Shown piece after piece: positions 1 through 9,406 of a stretch of 64,000 nucleotides of DNA. Under the pieces are notes generated by a model that was not told the origin of the DNA, did not search any database, and worked only from the letters and a program-made list of their open reading frames with translations. Position 1 is the first letter of the stretch. Every line of letters begins with the position of its first letter. Source of the DNA: an uncultured Clostridia bacterium (GTDB lineage Bacteria > Bacillota > Clostridia > Peptostreptococcales > Anaerovoracaceae); contig CALIYX010000016.1 of the NCBI GenBank assembly GCA_938049335.1, positions 45,851 through 109,850 of the forward strand, given 5' to 3'. A program made the translations under genes and the position numbers.

Positions 1-2
1 TT

Positions 3-791
3 GCAAACAAGGGTGAATGCGCAGCAGAAGGCTTTGATGAATTCAAGGCATCTGTAGCTGGAGCAAAGGTAAGCGATGAGGTTAAGGAAATCGCTGATTT
101 ATATACAAATGCTAAGAAGGCTATGATTGTATTTGAACAGAATGTAATCAGCATCGCAGCAGCAGAAATTCTAGCAGGAATCGCAGTTGTATCAGGACAT
201 ATCGGAAGCCCAAGAGACGGTATCTTAGAGGTTAAGGCTAAGAACAACTCACAGGGACTTGTAGATATGGGAATCCACGCTGGAGCTGAGGCTATGGAAG
301 GTGTTAAGGGTCTCATCATATTCGGTGAGGATCCAGCTGGCGTAGACCTAAGCGGACTTGAATTCCTAGTAGTATCAGATATCTACATGACTGATACAGC
401 ACTTCAGGCTAACGTTTTCCTACCAGGAACAGGTTCAGCAAGTGCAAACGGAACATTTACAAATACAGAGAGAAGACTTCTTCCTGTAGAGTCAGCAATC
501 GAAGAGGATGTTGACTTCAATAACTGGGAGCTTGCAACAGAGCTAGCACATGTATTTGAGGTTGATTTCGGATTCGAAGACGAAGAGGATATCAGCAAGG
601 CAATGGATGATGAAATCGCTCTTTACAAGTACGCAGAAGTTGGCGAAATCTTCGGTGGTGTTCTAGAACCAATCGAGGTTAAGCTAGTAGCTGCAAAGGA
701 TGACAAGCTTGTAGATGTACTAGAGTGCACAGATGCGCTTATGAATCTAAATGAAAGCAGAATTCCAAAGCCATTTTCAGTAGTTGAGTAA
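3..791 (+). CDS. molybdopterin oxidoreductase-like protein, C-terminal part (5' end outside window)
   Basis: The reading frame is open from the window edge, so the gene starts upstream; the first ATG at 123 is internal. The visible 262 residues resemble the C-terminal part of the catalytic subunit of formate dehydrogenase or NuoG-like proteins. The key stretch is VFLPGTGSASANGTFTNTER, which matches the usual 'LP.....E.GTFTN.ERR' signature near the molybdopterin site. The rest is acidic. No iron-sulfur cysteine cluster is visible in this part, so the N-terminal modules and the true substrate cannot be judged. A terminator follows at 824-862. It may belong to an electron-bifurcating hydrogenase or formate dehydrogenase complex, but that is inference. 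Confidence 0.6.
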   Translation, partial: ANKGECAAEGFDEFKASVAGAKVSDEVKEIADLYTNAKKAMIVFEQNVISIAAAEILAGIAVVSGHIGSPRDGILEVKAKNNSQGLVDMGIHAGAEAMEGVKGLIIFGEDPAGVDLSGLEFLVVSDIYMTDTALQANVFLPGTGSASANGTFTNTERRLLPVESAIEEDVDFNNWELATELAHVFEVDFGFEDEEDISKAMDDEIALYKYAEVGEIFGGVLEPIEVKLVAAKDDKLVDVLECTDALMNLNESRIPKPFSVVE

Positions 792-823
792 TAGCGATAA
801 GCAAAGCTTAAACTAAAATAATG

Positions 824-862
824 AATCCCGCATTCAGATATAAATTGAGTGCGGGATTTTTC
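824..862 (+). terminator. Rho-independent terminator
   Basis: A 13-bp stem (824-836 with 846-858, containing ATCCCGCATTCA) is followed by a short T run. It ends the oxidoreductase transcript. Confidence 0.8.
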
Positions 863-867
863 GTACT

Positions 868-895
868 AAAAATCCCCACTTTTGGAGTGGGGATG
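868..895 (-). terminator. Rho-independent terminator of recN
   Basis: The stem ATCCCCACT (872-880) pairs with AGTGGGGAT (886-894). On the minus strand it is followed by a T run, just downstream of the recN stop. Confidence 0.8.
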
Positions 896-901
896 TATGA
901 G

Positions 902-2524
902 CTATATGTTCTTTGCCGATTCGATAAGCTCCTCAGCATTTTTTCGCGTTGCATCCGTTATTGTTTCACCACCGATTAGCCTTGCAATTTCATCAATCTG
1001 TGCATCCGAATCCAGCTTTTCTATGTGAGTATAGGTACTGCTGTCATCTGAATGCTTGAAAATTCTATATGCAGTATCGGCCATAGCTGCGATTTGGGGT
1101 AGGTGGGTGATACATAGAATTTGTTTTTCGCGAGATATTTCCCTTAACTTCTTACCGACTACATGAGCTGCCTGTCCGCTTATTCCTTGATCTATTTCAT
1201 CAAAGATGAGCGTTGGGATGGCGTCGCTACTTGCTGTAATCTTTTTGATAGCGAGCATTATTCTTGAGATTTCTCCACCAGAGGCTGTCTTTACAAGTGG
1301 CTTTAGCGGCTCACCTTTGTTTGTGGATATGAGAATTTCTACATCATCAAGTCCGCTTTCATCAGGGACTGATTTAGGCTCAAAGCGTATTTCTAGAGCT
1401 GCGTCTGAGAAGTTAAGATCGTTTAGCTCTATCAAGATTTTTTCTGAAAGCTCTTTAGCAACAGTTTTACGAGCTTCGCTCAGCTTGTTTCCAGCGTCAA
1501 TCAGAGCCTCATAGCTCTTTGATAGTGAAGTTTCAAGATTTAGCTTTTCGTCATCAAAATTTTCTATTGTTAAAAGCTCACCTTCAATGCTCTCACAGTA
1601 GGTAAGAACATCTTCAATAGTATTTCCGTATTTCTTCTTTAGAGACTTTATGAGCTCTAGGCGCTCAATTGCTTCATCTAGCTCTGATGGATCAAATGTC
1701 ATTTCGTCGACAGTGTCTCTTAGAACGGATACAGCTTCCTCAAGCCTATAGTATGCATCATTACATGATTCTAAAAGTTCACTAAGCTTTCCTGAATACT
1801 CAGCAAGCGATTCGATGTATGAAAGGGCAGAACCTAAAGTGCTGTATGCACCGCGTTCGCCATCGATAAGATCATAGGCATGGCTTGCATCGCTTGTGAT
1901 TTTTTCCGAGTTTTTGAGCATGTCGAGGCGTTCCTCTAGCTCGGTGTCTTCTCCTGGGACAAGCTTTGCGGATTTAATCTCGCCGATTTCGAACTTATAA
2001 AAATCAAGTTTTCTTGCATTCTCAGAAGAGAGTGAGAGAAGTTTGTTCAACCTCGATTTCTTTTCTATATATCTTTGATATTCATTGGTATAAGCACTTT
2101 TGAGTTCATTTATTTTTTCAAAGCCATAGGTGTCGACAAGTGTCAGGTGATTTTCGGTATTCAGTAGTGATTGATTGTCGTACTGCCCGTGAATATCTGC
2201 AAGCTTTTGGCAGGTGAGCTGAAGCTCTGATAATGTTACGAGTCTACCATTCAGTTTGCAAAGGTTCTTTCCGTTAGAATTTATTTCTCTAGAAATGATT
2301 ACTTCTTCGCCGTCAATTTCACCCGAAAGCTCGATAATTGCCTTATCTGTCCCAAAACGAACAAACGACGAATCAGCCCTGCTTCCAAGTGCAAGGCTTA
2401 TCGCCGTTACTACTATTGATTTTCCGCTTCCGGTTTCTCCGGTAATGATATTCAGTCCTGAGTAAAAGTCAACATCGGTGTTTTTGATAATAGCAAAATC
2501 TCTGATACTGATGTGGTTTATCAT
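902..2524 (-). CDS. recN: DNA repair protein RecN
   Basis: SMC-like ATPase that gathers broken DNA ends in double-strand-break repair. The 540 residues carry Walker A GETGSGKS at 29-36, long coiled-coil arms at about 150-360, the ABC-type signature SGGE near 415 and Walker B with LIFDEIDQG. Length is normal for the family. The ATG shares its A with the TAA stop of argR (TAATGA), so the two are translationally coupled. The argR(ahrC)-recN pair is a conserved arrangement in Bacillota. Confidence 0.95.
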   Translation of the reverse strand: MINHISIRDFAIIKNTDVDFYSGLNIITGETGSGKSIVVTAISLALGSRADSSFVRFGTDKAIIELSGEIDGEEVIISREINSNGKNLCKLNGRLVTLSELQLTCQKLADIHGQYDNQSLLNTENHLTLVDTYGFEKINELKSAYTNEYQRYIEKKSRLNKLLSLSSENARKLDFYKFEIGEIKSAKLVPGEDTELEERLDMLKNSEKITSDASHAYDLIDGERGAYSTLGSALSYIESLAEYSGKLSELLESCNDAYYRLEEAVSVLRDTVDEMTFDPSELDEAIERLELIKSLKKKYGNTIEDVLTYCESIEGELLTIENFDDEKLNLETSLSKSYEALIDAGNKLSEARKTVAKELSEKILIELNDLNFSDAALEIRFEPKSVPDESGLDDVEILISTNKGEPLKPLVKTASGGEISRIMLAIKKITASSDAIPTLIFDEIDQGISGQAAHVVGKKLREISREKQILCITHLPQIAAMADTAYRIFKHSDDSSTYTHIEKLDSDAQIDEIARLIGGETITDATRKNAEELIESAKNI

Positions 2525-2988
2525 TACTTGTGATTCCTTAAAATAAGCATGTTGTTAAAAATGGATAGGATTTCTTCTACATGATCTTCGTGGTCGATGA
2601 TGAGTAGAAGGGTATTGTCACCTGCAATGGAGCCGACAACATGAGGCAAGCCAATGTTGTCAATAGCCTCGCCGGCTGCTGCGCCACAACCTGAAAGAGT
2701 TTTAATGATTATTAAGTTGTGTGCAGATGCAAATGAAGTGATTGTTTCTCTAAAGATTTTTACAAATCTATCTGAGATAGGTGCATTCTGCTGCGTGCTT
2801 ACTGCATATTTATACTTGCCTGTTGATGACAGTACCTTGATTAGCTGTAGCTCTTTGATGTCGCGAGATATAGTCGCCTGTGTAACATCAAAGCCCTCGC
2901 TCTTTAGCATAGCCGCTAGTTTCTCCTGAGTTTCAATTTCGTTGTTTGAGATAATCTCAAGTATCTTATTTTGTCTCGAGTAACGCAT
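2524..2988 (-). CDS. argR: arginine repressor ArgR/AhrC
   Basis: Transcription factor that represses arginine biosynthesis and activates catabolism when arginine binds. The N-terminal winged helix-turn-helix contains TQATISRDIKEL at 36-47 (the SR dipeptide is the family hallmark). The C-terminal hexamerisation and arginine-binding domain contains IAGDNTLLL. A longer frame opens at 3042, but the ATG at 2988 has a strong AGGAGAGG site about 8 bases upstream and gives the usual 154-residue protein, so I chose it. The gene is transcribed into recN. Confidence 0.93.
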   Translation of the reverse strand: MRYSRQNKILEIISNNEIETQEKLAAMLKSEGFDVTQATISRDIKELQLIKVLSSTGKYKYAVSTQQNAPISDRFVKIFRETITSFASAHNLIIIKTLSGCGAAAGEAIDNIGLPHVVGSIAGDNTLLLIIDHEDHVEEILSIFNNMLILRNHK

Positions 2989-3030
2989 AATAATAACCTC
3001 TCCTGGCAAAGATGCCTCCCTATTTCGATA

Positions 3031-3055
3031 ATTATAACACATGTATAGTTATAAT
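3031..3055. promoter_or_regulatory. palindromic operator-like site over the argR promoter
   Basis: ATTATAAC and GTTATAAT flank a short centre, forming an imperfect palindrome. It overlaps a minus-strand -10 box (TATAAT, 3036-3031) with TTTAAT 17 bp upstream. It resembles an ARG-box half-site pair in AT-rich form, so autoregulation by ArgR is plausible but not shown. Confidence 0.4.
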
Positions 3056-3107
3056 TAAAGATAATTTGAATGGGGATTTACAAATATTGACATATAAGCT
3101 CTCTAGT

Positions 3108-3136
3108 TAGACAAACATCTGTTCATATGTTATAAT
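3108..3136 (+). promoter_or_regulatory. probable promoter of the ruvC operon
   Basis: TAGACA (3108-3113), 17 bp spacer, TATAAT (3131-3136). It lies 28 bases before the ruvC start, with AGGAG in between. Confidence 0.6.
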
Positions 3137-3164
3137 ATCAAGCGAAAATTAGGAGAGATAAAGT

Positions 3165-3650
3165 ATGAGAATTATAGGTATAGACCCTGGTTATGCCATA
3201 ATGGGCTGGGGAATTTTAGACCTAAAGGGAAATAAGTTCAGTGTTGTAGATTACGGTTCGATTACAACTGATGCAGGCGTAGAGGCACCTAAGAGACTTC
3301 AGCATATATATGCCGAGCTTGGAGCTATTATTGCAAAATATCAGCCTGAGGAAGCTGCGATAGAGGAACTGTTTTTTAATAACAATGCAAAGACAGTGAT
3401 ACTGGTTGGAGAGGCAAGAGGAATCGCGGTTTTGGCATGCGCAAATGCAGGACTTGAGATATCAGAATATACACCTTTACAGATAAAGCAGGCTCTTGTC
3501 GGATACGGAAGAGCTGATAAGAAGCAGGTTCAGGCAATGGTTAAGGCAATCCTAAACCTAAAGGAAGTTCCTAAGCCTGATGATACCGCAGATGCTGTTG
3601 CAGCAGCGATTTGCCATGGACACAGTCGCGGCAGGAGGATAATTAAGTGA
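3165..3650 (+). CDS. ruvC: Holliday junction resolvase RuvC
   Basis: Endonuclease that resolves four-way DNA junctions made by RuvAB. It has the RNase H fold with catalytic acids visible as D7 (IGIDPGY), E67 (AIEELFF) and the C-terminal PDDTADA pair. The 161 residues match the family. RBS AGGAGAG precedes the ATG. It overlaps ruvA by 4 bases, so the three ruv genes form one translationally coupled operon. Confidence 0.96.
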   Translation: MRIIGIDPGYAIMGWGILDLKGNKFSVVDYGSITTDAGVEAPKRLQHIYAELGAIIAKYQPEEAAIEELFFNNNAKTVILVGEARGIAVLACANAGLEISEYTPLQIKQALVGYGRADKKQVQAMVKAILNLKEVPKPDDTADAVAAAICHGHSRGRRIIK

Positions 3651-4243
3651 TAAGATATATTAAGGGAACTATATACCATCAAATGGATGGCTCTATAATA
3701 GTAGAGAACAGCTCTGGCATGGGCTTTCACATTATGATTTCCGCAGGATCTAGCTTTTATAAGCTTGTAGATGGAGAAAATGTCAAGGTTCATACATCTA
3801 TGATAGTCAAGGAGGACGATATCAGCTTATATGGATTCTCTGATAGGGAAGAACTTGAACTCTTTGAGCTTTTGATAACCGTAAGCGGTATAGGTGCAAA
3901 GGGTGCTATGTCAATAATGAGTGTACTCAGTCCTAACGCGCTAAAGTTTGCTATTGCATCAGGTGACAGTAAATCAATAGCAAAGGCAAATGGTGTCGGA
4001 AAGAAGACTGCTGAGCGAATTATAATCGATCTTAAGGATAAGGTTGGAAGCTTTGATGAGTCTGAGCTAGATGGCCCTATAGATGAAAAAATCTTTGTTA
4101 ATGATGATACTCGTTCCGAGGCTAAGATTGCTTTGATAAGCCTTGGCTATTCACAGCAGGAAGCAGAGAATGCTATAAGCAAGATTAAGGGTGAGAACTT
4201 GACAATAGAGGATTATATCAAGCTTGCGCTCAAGCAGATGTAG
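3647..4243 (+). CDS. ruvA: Holliday junction DNA helicase subunit RuvA
   Basis: Junction-binding subunit that recruits RuvB. Order: N-terminal OB fold (about 1-62), helix-hairpin-helix domain with VSGIGAKGAMSI and ANGVGKKTAERII (about 70-140), flexible acidic linker, then a C-terminal RuvB-binding three-helix domain (about 152-198). The ATG overlaps the ruvC stop. Length 198 is normal. Confidence 0.95.
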   Translation: MIRYIKGTIYHQMDGSIIVENSSGMGFHIMISAGSSFYKLVDGENVKVHTSMIVKEDDISLYGFSDREELELFELLITVSGIGAKGAMSIMSVLSPNALKFAIASGDSKSIAKANGVGKKTAERIIIDLKDKVGSFDESELDGPIDEKIFVNDDTRSEAKIALISLGYSQQEAENAISKIKGENLTIEDYIKLALKQM

Positions 4244-4252
4244 GTAATAGGA

Positions 4253-5287
4253 ATGGAAGATAGAATTACAAAAACAAGTGCCAATGAATTTGAGGAGAGA
4301 CAGGAGGTCGGACTAAGACCTCAGCGCCTTGATGATTTCATCGGTCAAAGCCATGTTAAAGAAAATCTAAAGATTTTTATCGAGGCAGCAAAGCTTAGAG
4401 GTGAGCCACTAGATCATGTTTTGTTCTATGGACCTCCAGGTCTTGGAAAGACAACCCTTGCGGGAATTATAGCAAATGAGCTAGGCGTTGACATTAAAAT
4501 AACATCGGGTCCTGCAATCGGAAGAGCTGCAGATCTTGCGGCCATTTTGACGAACCTAAATGAAAACGATGTTCTATTTATAGACGAGATACATAGACTA
4601 AATAGGTCTGTTGAGGAAGTGCTTTATTCTGCGATGGAGGACTATGCATTAGACATAGTCATAGGAAAGGGACCATCGGCAAGGTCGATAAGGCTCGATA
4701 TAGCGAAGTTTACTTTGATAGGTGCAACTACGAGGGCTGGTAGCCTTTCGGCGCCTCTAAGAGATAGATTTGGCGTTATAGACAAGTTCGAAGTATATGG
4801 AAGCGACGAGCTTATCAATATTATTGGTAGGTCTGCATCCTTGCTTGGGGTGACGACAGATGAAGATGCACTTTATGAGATGGCAAGATGCTCAAGAGGA
4901 ACTCCTCGTGTTGCAAATAGGATACTTAAGCGCGTAAGGGACTTTGCTCAGGTTAGCGGAAAATCACATATTGACTTTGAAACTGCTCAGCAGTCACTTG
5001 CTGCTCTTGGTGTTGATACACTTGGTCTTGAGAAACTAGATAGAGAGATTCTAAATGCGATAATAACAAGGTTTAACGGTGGTCCAGTGGGTATAGATAC
5101 CATTGCCGCATCAATCGGTGAGGAGAGGATTACGATTGAGGACGCCTACGAGCCATATTTGATACAGCAGGGATTGCTTTATAGAACGCAGAAGGGCAGA
5201 ATGGCTACTGAGCTTGCGTATAAGCACCTTGGAATCGCATATAGTGGCGACAAAAATATCGATGCACAAGAAGATAGTGCAGAGTAA
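4253..5287 (+). CDS. ruvB: Holliday junction branch-migration ATPase RuvB
   Basis: Hexameric AAA+ motor that drives branch migration with RuvA. It has Walker A GPPGLGKTT at 60-68, Walker B LFIDEIHR, sensor 1 GATTRAG and a C-terminal winged helix (TPRVANRILKRVRDFA onward). The 344 residues are typical. It starts 9 bases after ruvA and is followed 13 bases later by queA. Confidence 0.96.
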   Translation: MEDRITKTSANEFEERQEVGLRPQRLDDFIGQSHVKENLKIFIEAAKLRGEPLDHVLFYGPPGLGKTTLAGIIANELGVDIKITSGPAIGRAADLAAILTNLNENDVLFIDEIHRLNRSVEEVLYSAMEDYALDIVIGKGPSARSIRLDIAKFTLIGATTRAGSLSAPLRDRFGVIDKFEVYGSDELINIIGRSASLLGVTTDEDALYEMARCSRGTPRVANRILKRVRDFAQVSGKSHIDFETAQQSLAALGVDTLGLEKLDREILNAIITRFNGGPVGIDTIAASIGEERITIEDAYEPYLIQQGLLYRTQKGRMATELAYKHLGIAYSGDKNIDAQEDSAE

Positions 5288-5300
5288 TTTGGAGAAATAG

Positions 5301-6356
5301 ATGCATATAAATGATTTTGATTATAAGCTTCCGGAAGAGCTGATTGCTCAGAAACCACAAAAGGATAGGGATAAATGCCGTCTGATGGTTTTGAGACGAA
5401 GTGACAATAGTATAGAGCATAGGCATTTCTTTGATATACTAGAATACCTAAAGGAAGGCGACTGCCTGTTGTTAAACGATAGCAAGGTTATTCCGGCAAG
5501 GCTTTACGGCATCAAAGAAGGAACTGGCGCCAGAGTCGAGTTCCTTTTGATAAAAAGAATAGAGGGTGACACCTGGGAGACCATGGTAAGACCAGGAAAG
5601 AGACTTAAGCCTGGCGATAGTGTAGTGTTTTCAGATGAGGACGGAAAGAAGCTTAGGGCAGACATTCTCGACTACGGTGAAGATGGTACCAGAATTGTCA
5701 AAATGGATTACGATGGTATTTTGATGGAAAGACTTGAGGAAATTGGCTCTATGCCACTTCCACCATATATTTCAAGACCTAGTAACGATGAGGACAAGGA
5801 CGACTATCAGACTGTTTACTGCCACGAGGAAGGCTCTGTTGCAGCTCCTACGGCGGGACTTCACTTTACGACGGAGCTTTTGGAGAAGGCTAGAGAAAAG
5901 GGTGTCAAAACCGCATTTGTGACGCTTCACGTAGGTATTGGTACATTCAGACCAGTTAAATGTGAGACTATAGAAGATCATCACATGCATTTTGAGGAGT
6001 ATTCTGTAAGTGAGGAAACAGCTGAGATTGTAAACGAAACTATTTTGAGTGGTGGAAGAGTGATATCTATTGGAACGACATCTACGAGAACTGCAGAAAG
6101 CGCAGCTTGCTTTGATGAAAAGAGTGGTAAATATCTTCTTAAGGCAGGTTCAGGAAGTACGGATATTTTCATATATCCTGGATATGAGTTTAAGATTATA
6201 GAGTCTTTAATTACAAACTTCCATTTACCAAAATCGACTTTGATGATGCTTGTATCGGCGCTTTATGACCGCGAGCATATTCTGAAGGCATATGACGAGG
6301 CAGTTAGGGAAGAGTATAGATTTTTTAGCTATGGCGATGCCATGTTTATAGAATAG
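5301..6356 (+). CDS. queA: S-adenosylmethionine:tRNA ribosyltransferase-isomerase QueA
   Basis: Transfers the ribosyl part of SAM to preQ1 in tRNA, giving epoxyqueuosine. Family landmarks are DYKLPEELIAQKP at the N terminus, LLLNDSKVIPARL, APTAGLHFT and the C-terminal STLMMLVSA. The 351 residues are standard. It lies in the ruv operon and is followed by tgt after one intervening gene, the usual queuosine pairing. Confidence 0.95.
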   Translation: MHINDFDYKLPEELIAQKPQKDRDKCRLMVLRRSDNSIEHRHFFDILEYLKEGDCLLLNDSKVIPARLYGIKEGTGARVEFLLIKRIEGDTWETMVRPGKRLKPGDSVVFSDEDGKKLRADILDYGEDGTRIVKMDYDGILMERLEEIGSMPLPPYISRPSNDEDKDDYQTVYCHEEGSVAAPTAGLHFTTELLEKAREKGVKTAFVTLHVGIGTFRPVKCETIEDHHMHFEEYSVSEETAEIVNETILSGGRVISIGTTSTRTAESAACFDEKSGKYLLKAGSGSTDIFIYPGYEFKIIESLITNFHLPKSTLMMLVSALYDREHILKAYDEAVREEYRFFSYGDAMFIE

Positions 6357-6367
6357 GAGGATGAGAT

Positions 6368-6973
6368 ATGAATGATCTTTTGAAATCAATGAAGTGGGGA
6401 ATGATGCTAACAGGTCTTTTGACAATAATAATAGGTATCATGATTTGTGCAAACCCAAGTGGGGCAATTATCTCAATTATACGTTTCATCGGATGGGTTT
6501 TGATTGTTGCTGGAGGTGTTTCAGCAATAGGTGAGTTTATGCAGCGCACAACATCATATAGAACGTATTCAACAATGACGTTCGCACTTATAAGCCTTGT
6601 CTTCGGTATAGTGCTTGCAATTAGACCAGCTTCATTTGTAAATTTTGTTGGAACAGTAGTTGCGTTAATATTGTTTGTCCACGGAATCAATGCAATAGTT
6701 TCAGCGCTTAATTCGAGAAAGTATGGATACAATCAGTGGAAGATTGCTTGCCTTTCTGGAGTTATATTTGCTGTAGTAGCATTTATAATATTAATCAATC
6801 CGTTCTCGTCAGCTAGTGCACTCATGCTTTTCATAGGAATAGTTCTTATTGGTGATGGAATTTCTAACATTGCCATGGCATTTAGCATAGGTAGAACAAT
6901 GCACACATATCATAAAAATGCGATGGGCGATAGATACATTGATGTGGATTATACAGAAGTTGACGATAAATAA
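6368..6973 (+). CDS. HdeD/DUF308 family membrane protein
   Basis: A 201-residue integral membrane protein with about six hydrophobic segments in three pairs, the pattern of the HdeD/DUF308 family (acid-resistance protein HdeD in E. coli; function in Bacillota unknown). The short hydrophilic tail ends RYIDVDYTEVDDK. RBS AGGAGG is 7 bases upstream. Its position between queA and tgt is probably chance operon capture, because neither pathway needs a membrane protein. Confidence 0.75.
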   Translation: MNDLLKSMKWGMMLTGLLTIIIGIMICANPSGAIISIIRFIGWVLIVAGGVSAIGEFMQRTTSYRTYSTMTFALISLVFGIVLAIRPASFVNFVGTVVALILFVHGINAIVSALNSRKYGYNQWKIACLSGVIFAVVAFIILINPFSSASALMLFIGIVLIGDGISNIAMAFSIGRTMHTYHKNAMGDRYIDVDYTEVDDK

Positions 6974-6987
6974 TTTGAGGTTTATTA

Positions 6988-8109
6988 ATGAAGCATGCAG
7001 TCAGCTATGAGCTGAAGAAGAAAGATAAGAATAGTGGGGCACGTAGAGGTGTTCTTCATACTCCGCACGGAGATATACAGACGCCAGTGTTCATGCCAGT
7101 TGGAACCCAAGCAACAGTCAAGGCTATGACGCCTGAGCAAGTTGAGGCAACAGGAGCTAAGCTGATATTGGGAAATACCTATCATCTATTCTTAAGACCT
7201 GGACATGAGATTGTAAGGGAAGCTGGTGGTCTTCACAAGTTTATGAACTGGAATCATGCTATTTTGACAGATAGTGGCGGATTTCAGGTGTTTTCTTTAG
7301 GTAAGCTTAGAAAGATTTCTGAGGAAGGCGTAACCTTTAGGAGCCATATAGATGGATCAAAGAAGTTTATCTCACCAGAGATTGCAATAGAGATTCAAAA
7401 TGCGCTCGGCGCAGACATAATAATGGCCTTTGATGAATGTGCACCTTATCCAGCAGATAGGCGCTATGTTGAAGATTCCCTAAATAGGACAACAAGATGG
7501 CTAAAGCGTTGCAAGGATGCTCATAAAGATATTGAAAAACAGTCCCTATTTGGAATCATGCAGGGCGGAATGTACAGTGATTTACGTAAGATGAGCGCAG
7601 AGCAGATAGTTGAGCTTGATTTGCCAGGATATGCGATAGGCGGTCTTTCTGTTGGTGAGCCTAAGGAACTTATGATAGAGGTTCTCGACAGCTGCGTTGA
7701 TTATCTTCCAGCAGAAAAGGCTAGGTATTTGATGGGCGTTGGTACTGTCGACTATATCTTCGAGGGAGTAGAGCGCGGAATTGACATGTTCGACTGTGTT
7801 CAGCCTACTAGAATAGCAAGACATGGAATGGCGACAACGGCGAGCGGCAAGGTAAACATCAAAAATGCTAAGTATGAGAGAGACTTCTCACCACTCGATA
7901 ATGAATGCGACTGCTATACATGTAGAAATTTCTCAAAAGCATATTTGCGTCACCTTTTTAAGGCCAATGAAATGCTTTGTAGCACACTTTTGTCAATCCA
8001 TAATATTCACTTCCTAGAGAAGATGATGGAGGGCATACAGCAGGCAATAGAAGAAGATAGATTTTTAGAATATAAGAAAGAGTTTTACGATAAATATGGA
8101 GAATTTTAG
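6988..8109 (+). CDS. tgt: queuine/preQ1 tRNA-guanine transglycosylase
   Basis: Exchanges guanine-34 for preQ1 in tRNAs with GUN anticodons. It shows the substrate-site motif TDSGGFQVFS, the nucleophile region FDCVQPTR and the zinc site CDCYTC with a downstream His (CxCxxC...H) near 307-340. The 373 residues are normal. The last 14 bases overlap rlmD. Confidence 0.96.
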   Translation: MKHAVSYELKKKDKNSGARRGVLHTPHGDIQTPVFMPVGTQATVKAMTPEQVEATGAKLILGNTYHLFLRPGHEIVREAGGLHKFMNWNHAILTDSGGFQVFSLGKLRKISEEGVTFRSHIDGSKKFISPEIAIEIQNALGADIIMAFDECAPYPADRRYVEDSLNRTTRWLKRCKDAHKDIEKQSLFGIMQGGMYSDLRKMSAEQIVELDLPGYAIGGLSVGEPKELMIEVLDSCVDYLPAEKARYLMGVGTVDYIFEGVERGIDMFDCVQPTRIARHGMATTASGKVNIKNAKYERDFSPLDNECDCYTCRNFSKAYLRHLFKANEMLCSTLLSIHNIHFLEKMMEGIQQAIEEDRFLEYKKEFYDKYGEF

Positions 8110-9271
8110 TCCCTGTCCACATCGCGAATTTTGTGGAGGATGCAAGTACAACGGAGAAGATTATGAGACAGTTTTAGCAGAAAAGAACTCGCTTGTTTTG
8201 TCATATTTTGAAAACAACGGCATAGATACTTCACTTTATGTAGGTATAGAAGGACAGCCTGAAGAAGCAAGATATAGGTACAGAAATAAGATGGAGTATA
8301 CCTTTGGAGACCTTGTTAAAGACGGTGAAATCACCCTAGGAATGCATAAGTCAGGACAGTTCATGTCAATAGTTACCGTTGATCATTGCCAACTTGTCGA
8401 CGAGGACTTCAACAAAATTCTAAGATGTACGCTCGATTTTGCAATAGAAAAGGGCTACAAGAAGTATCATAAGCGCACGCACACGGGACTTTTGCGCAAT
8501 CTCATAGTCAGAAAAGGCGTTAGAACAAAGGAACTTGTAGTAGATATTGTAACAAGCTCGGAAAGCGAATTCGATGAGAATGGCTGGGCAGAAAGACTTA
8601 AAGAACTAGAGCTAAATAACAAACTAGTTGGCATAGCACGAACCATAAACGATGGCCTAGCTGATGCCGTAAACTGCGACGAGCAGCATATAATTGAGGG
8701 TAGAGACTATTACTTTGAGAACCTTCTAGGACTTGAGTTTAGAGTAAATCTCGTTTCATTCTTCCAAACTAATGTAAATGCCGTTGAAAAGCTATATACA
8801 GAGGCAATAAATCTCTTTGATGATATAGAAGGAAAAACGGTATTTGACCTTTACTGCGGTACTGGAACAATTTCTCAGGTAGTTGCATCAAAGGCAAAGC
8901 ACGTAGTTGGAGTTGACATAGTGCCAGACTCAATACATGCAGCTGAAGAAAATGCGAAAATAAATGGAATAGAAAACTGCGAGTTCATCTGCGGAGATGT
9001 GTTTGAGGTGCTAGATTCAGTAGAAAAGCTTCCAGATGCAATTATAGTAGATCCACCAAGAGTTGGTATCCAAACAAAGGCAGTAAATAAGATAGCAGGC
9101 TATGGCGTAAACGAAATCGTCTATATATCTTGCAATCCAAAGACCATGGCAATCGACCTCGTAGACTTCCAGAATATGGGCTACGAGATAAAGTATATCA
9201 AAGCATACGATAATTTCGTGTGGGCAAAACATACGGAATCCGTAGCACTACTTTCACGAGCTACAAAGTAG
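8096..9271 (+). CDS. rlmD: 23S rRNA (uracil-5-)-methyltransferase, RumA/RlmD family
   Basis: SAM-dependent m5U methyltransferase of 23S rRNA. The N terminus opens directly with an iron-sulfur motif (CPHREFCGGCKY), so the usual TRAM domain is absent and the protein is short at 391 residues. The SAM motif is FDLYCGTGTIS, and the catalytic cysteine lies in YISCNPKTMAIDL with the upstream DPPRVG. It overlaps tgt by 14 bases and is the last gene of the ruv-tgt operon. Specificity (U747 versus U1939) cannot be told. Confidence 0.85.
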   Translation: MENFSPCPHREFCGGCKYNGEDYETVLAEKNSLVLSYFENNGIDTSLYVGIEGQPEEARYRYRNKMEYTFGDLVKDGEITLGMHKSGQFMSIVTVDHCQLVDEDFNKILRCTLDFAIEKGYKKYHKRTHTGLLRNLIVRKGVRTKELVVDIVTSSESEFDENGWAERLKELELNNKLVGIARTINDGLADAVNCDEQHIIEGRDYYFENLLGLEFRVNLVSFFQTNVNAVEKLYTEAINLFDDIEGKTVFDLYCGTGTISQVVASKAKHVVGVDIVPDSIHAAEENAKINGIENCEFICGDVFEVLDSVEKLPDAIIVDPPRVGIQTKAVNKIAGYGVNEIVYISCNPKTMAIDLVDFQNMGYEIKYIKAYDNFVWAKHTESVALLSRATK

Positions 9272-9406
9272 CGATGTGAAGGTAGATGCACGTCCTACAC
9301 AAAGCACGCCCAAGAAAACGAGTAAAACGAAGTTTGATTGGATGCGGGCGCCTGTGAACTGAAGCCGTAACCCTATTATCTAAAGCCTAAATCATAAATT
9401 GTAATG

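Noticed and set aside
2524..3042. Longer ArgR starting at 3042
   Set aside because: The added 18 residues are not family-like and the ATG at 2988 has a far better ribosome site.
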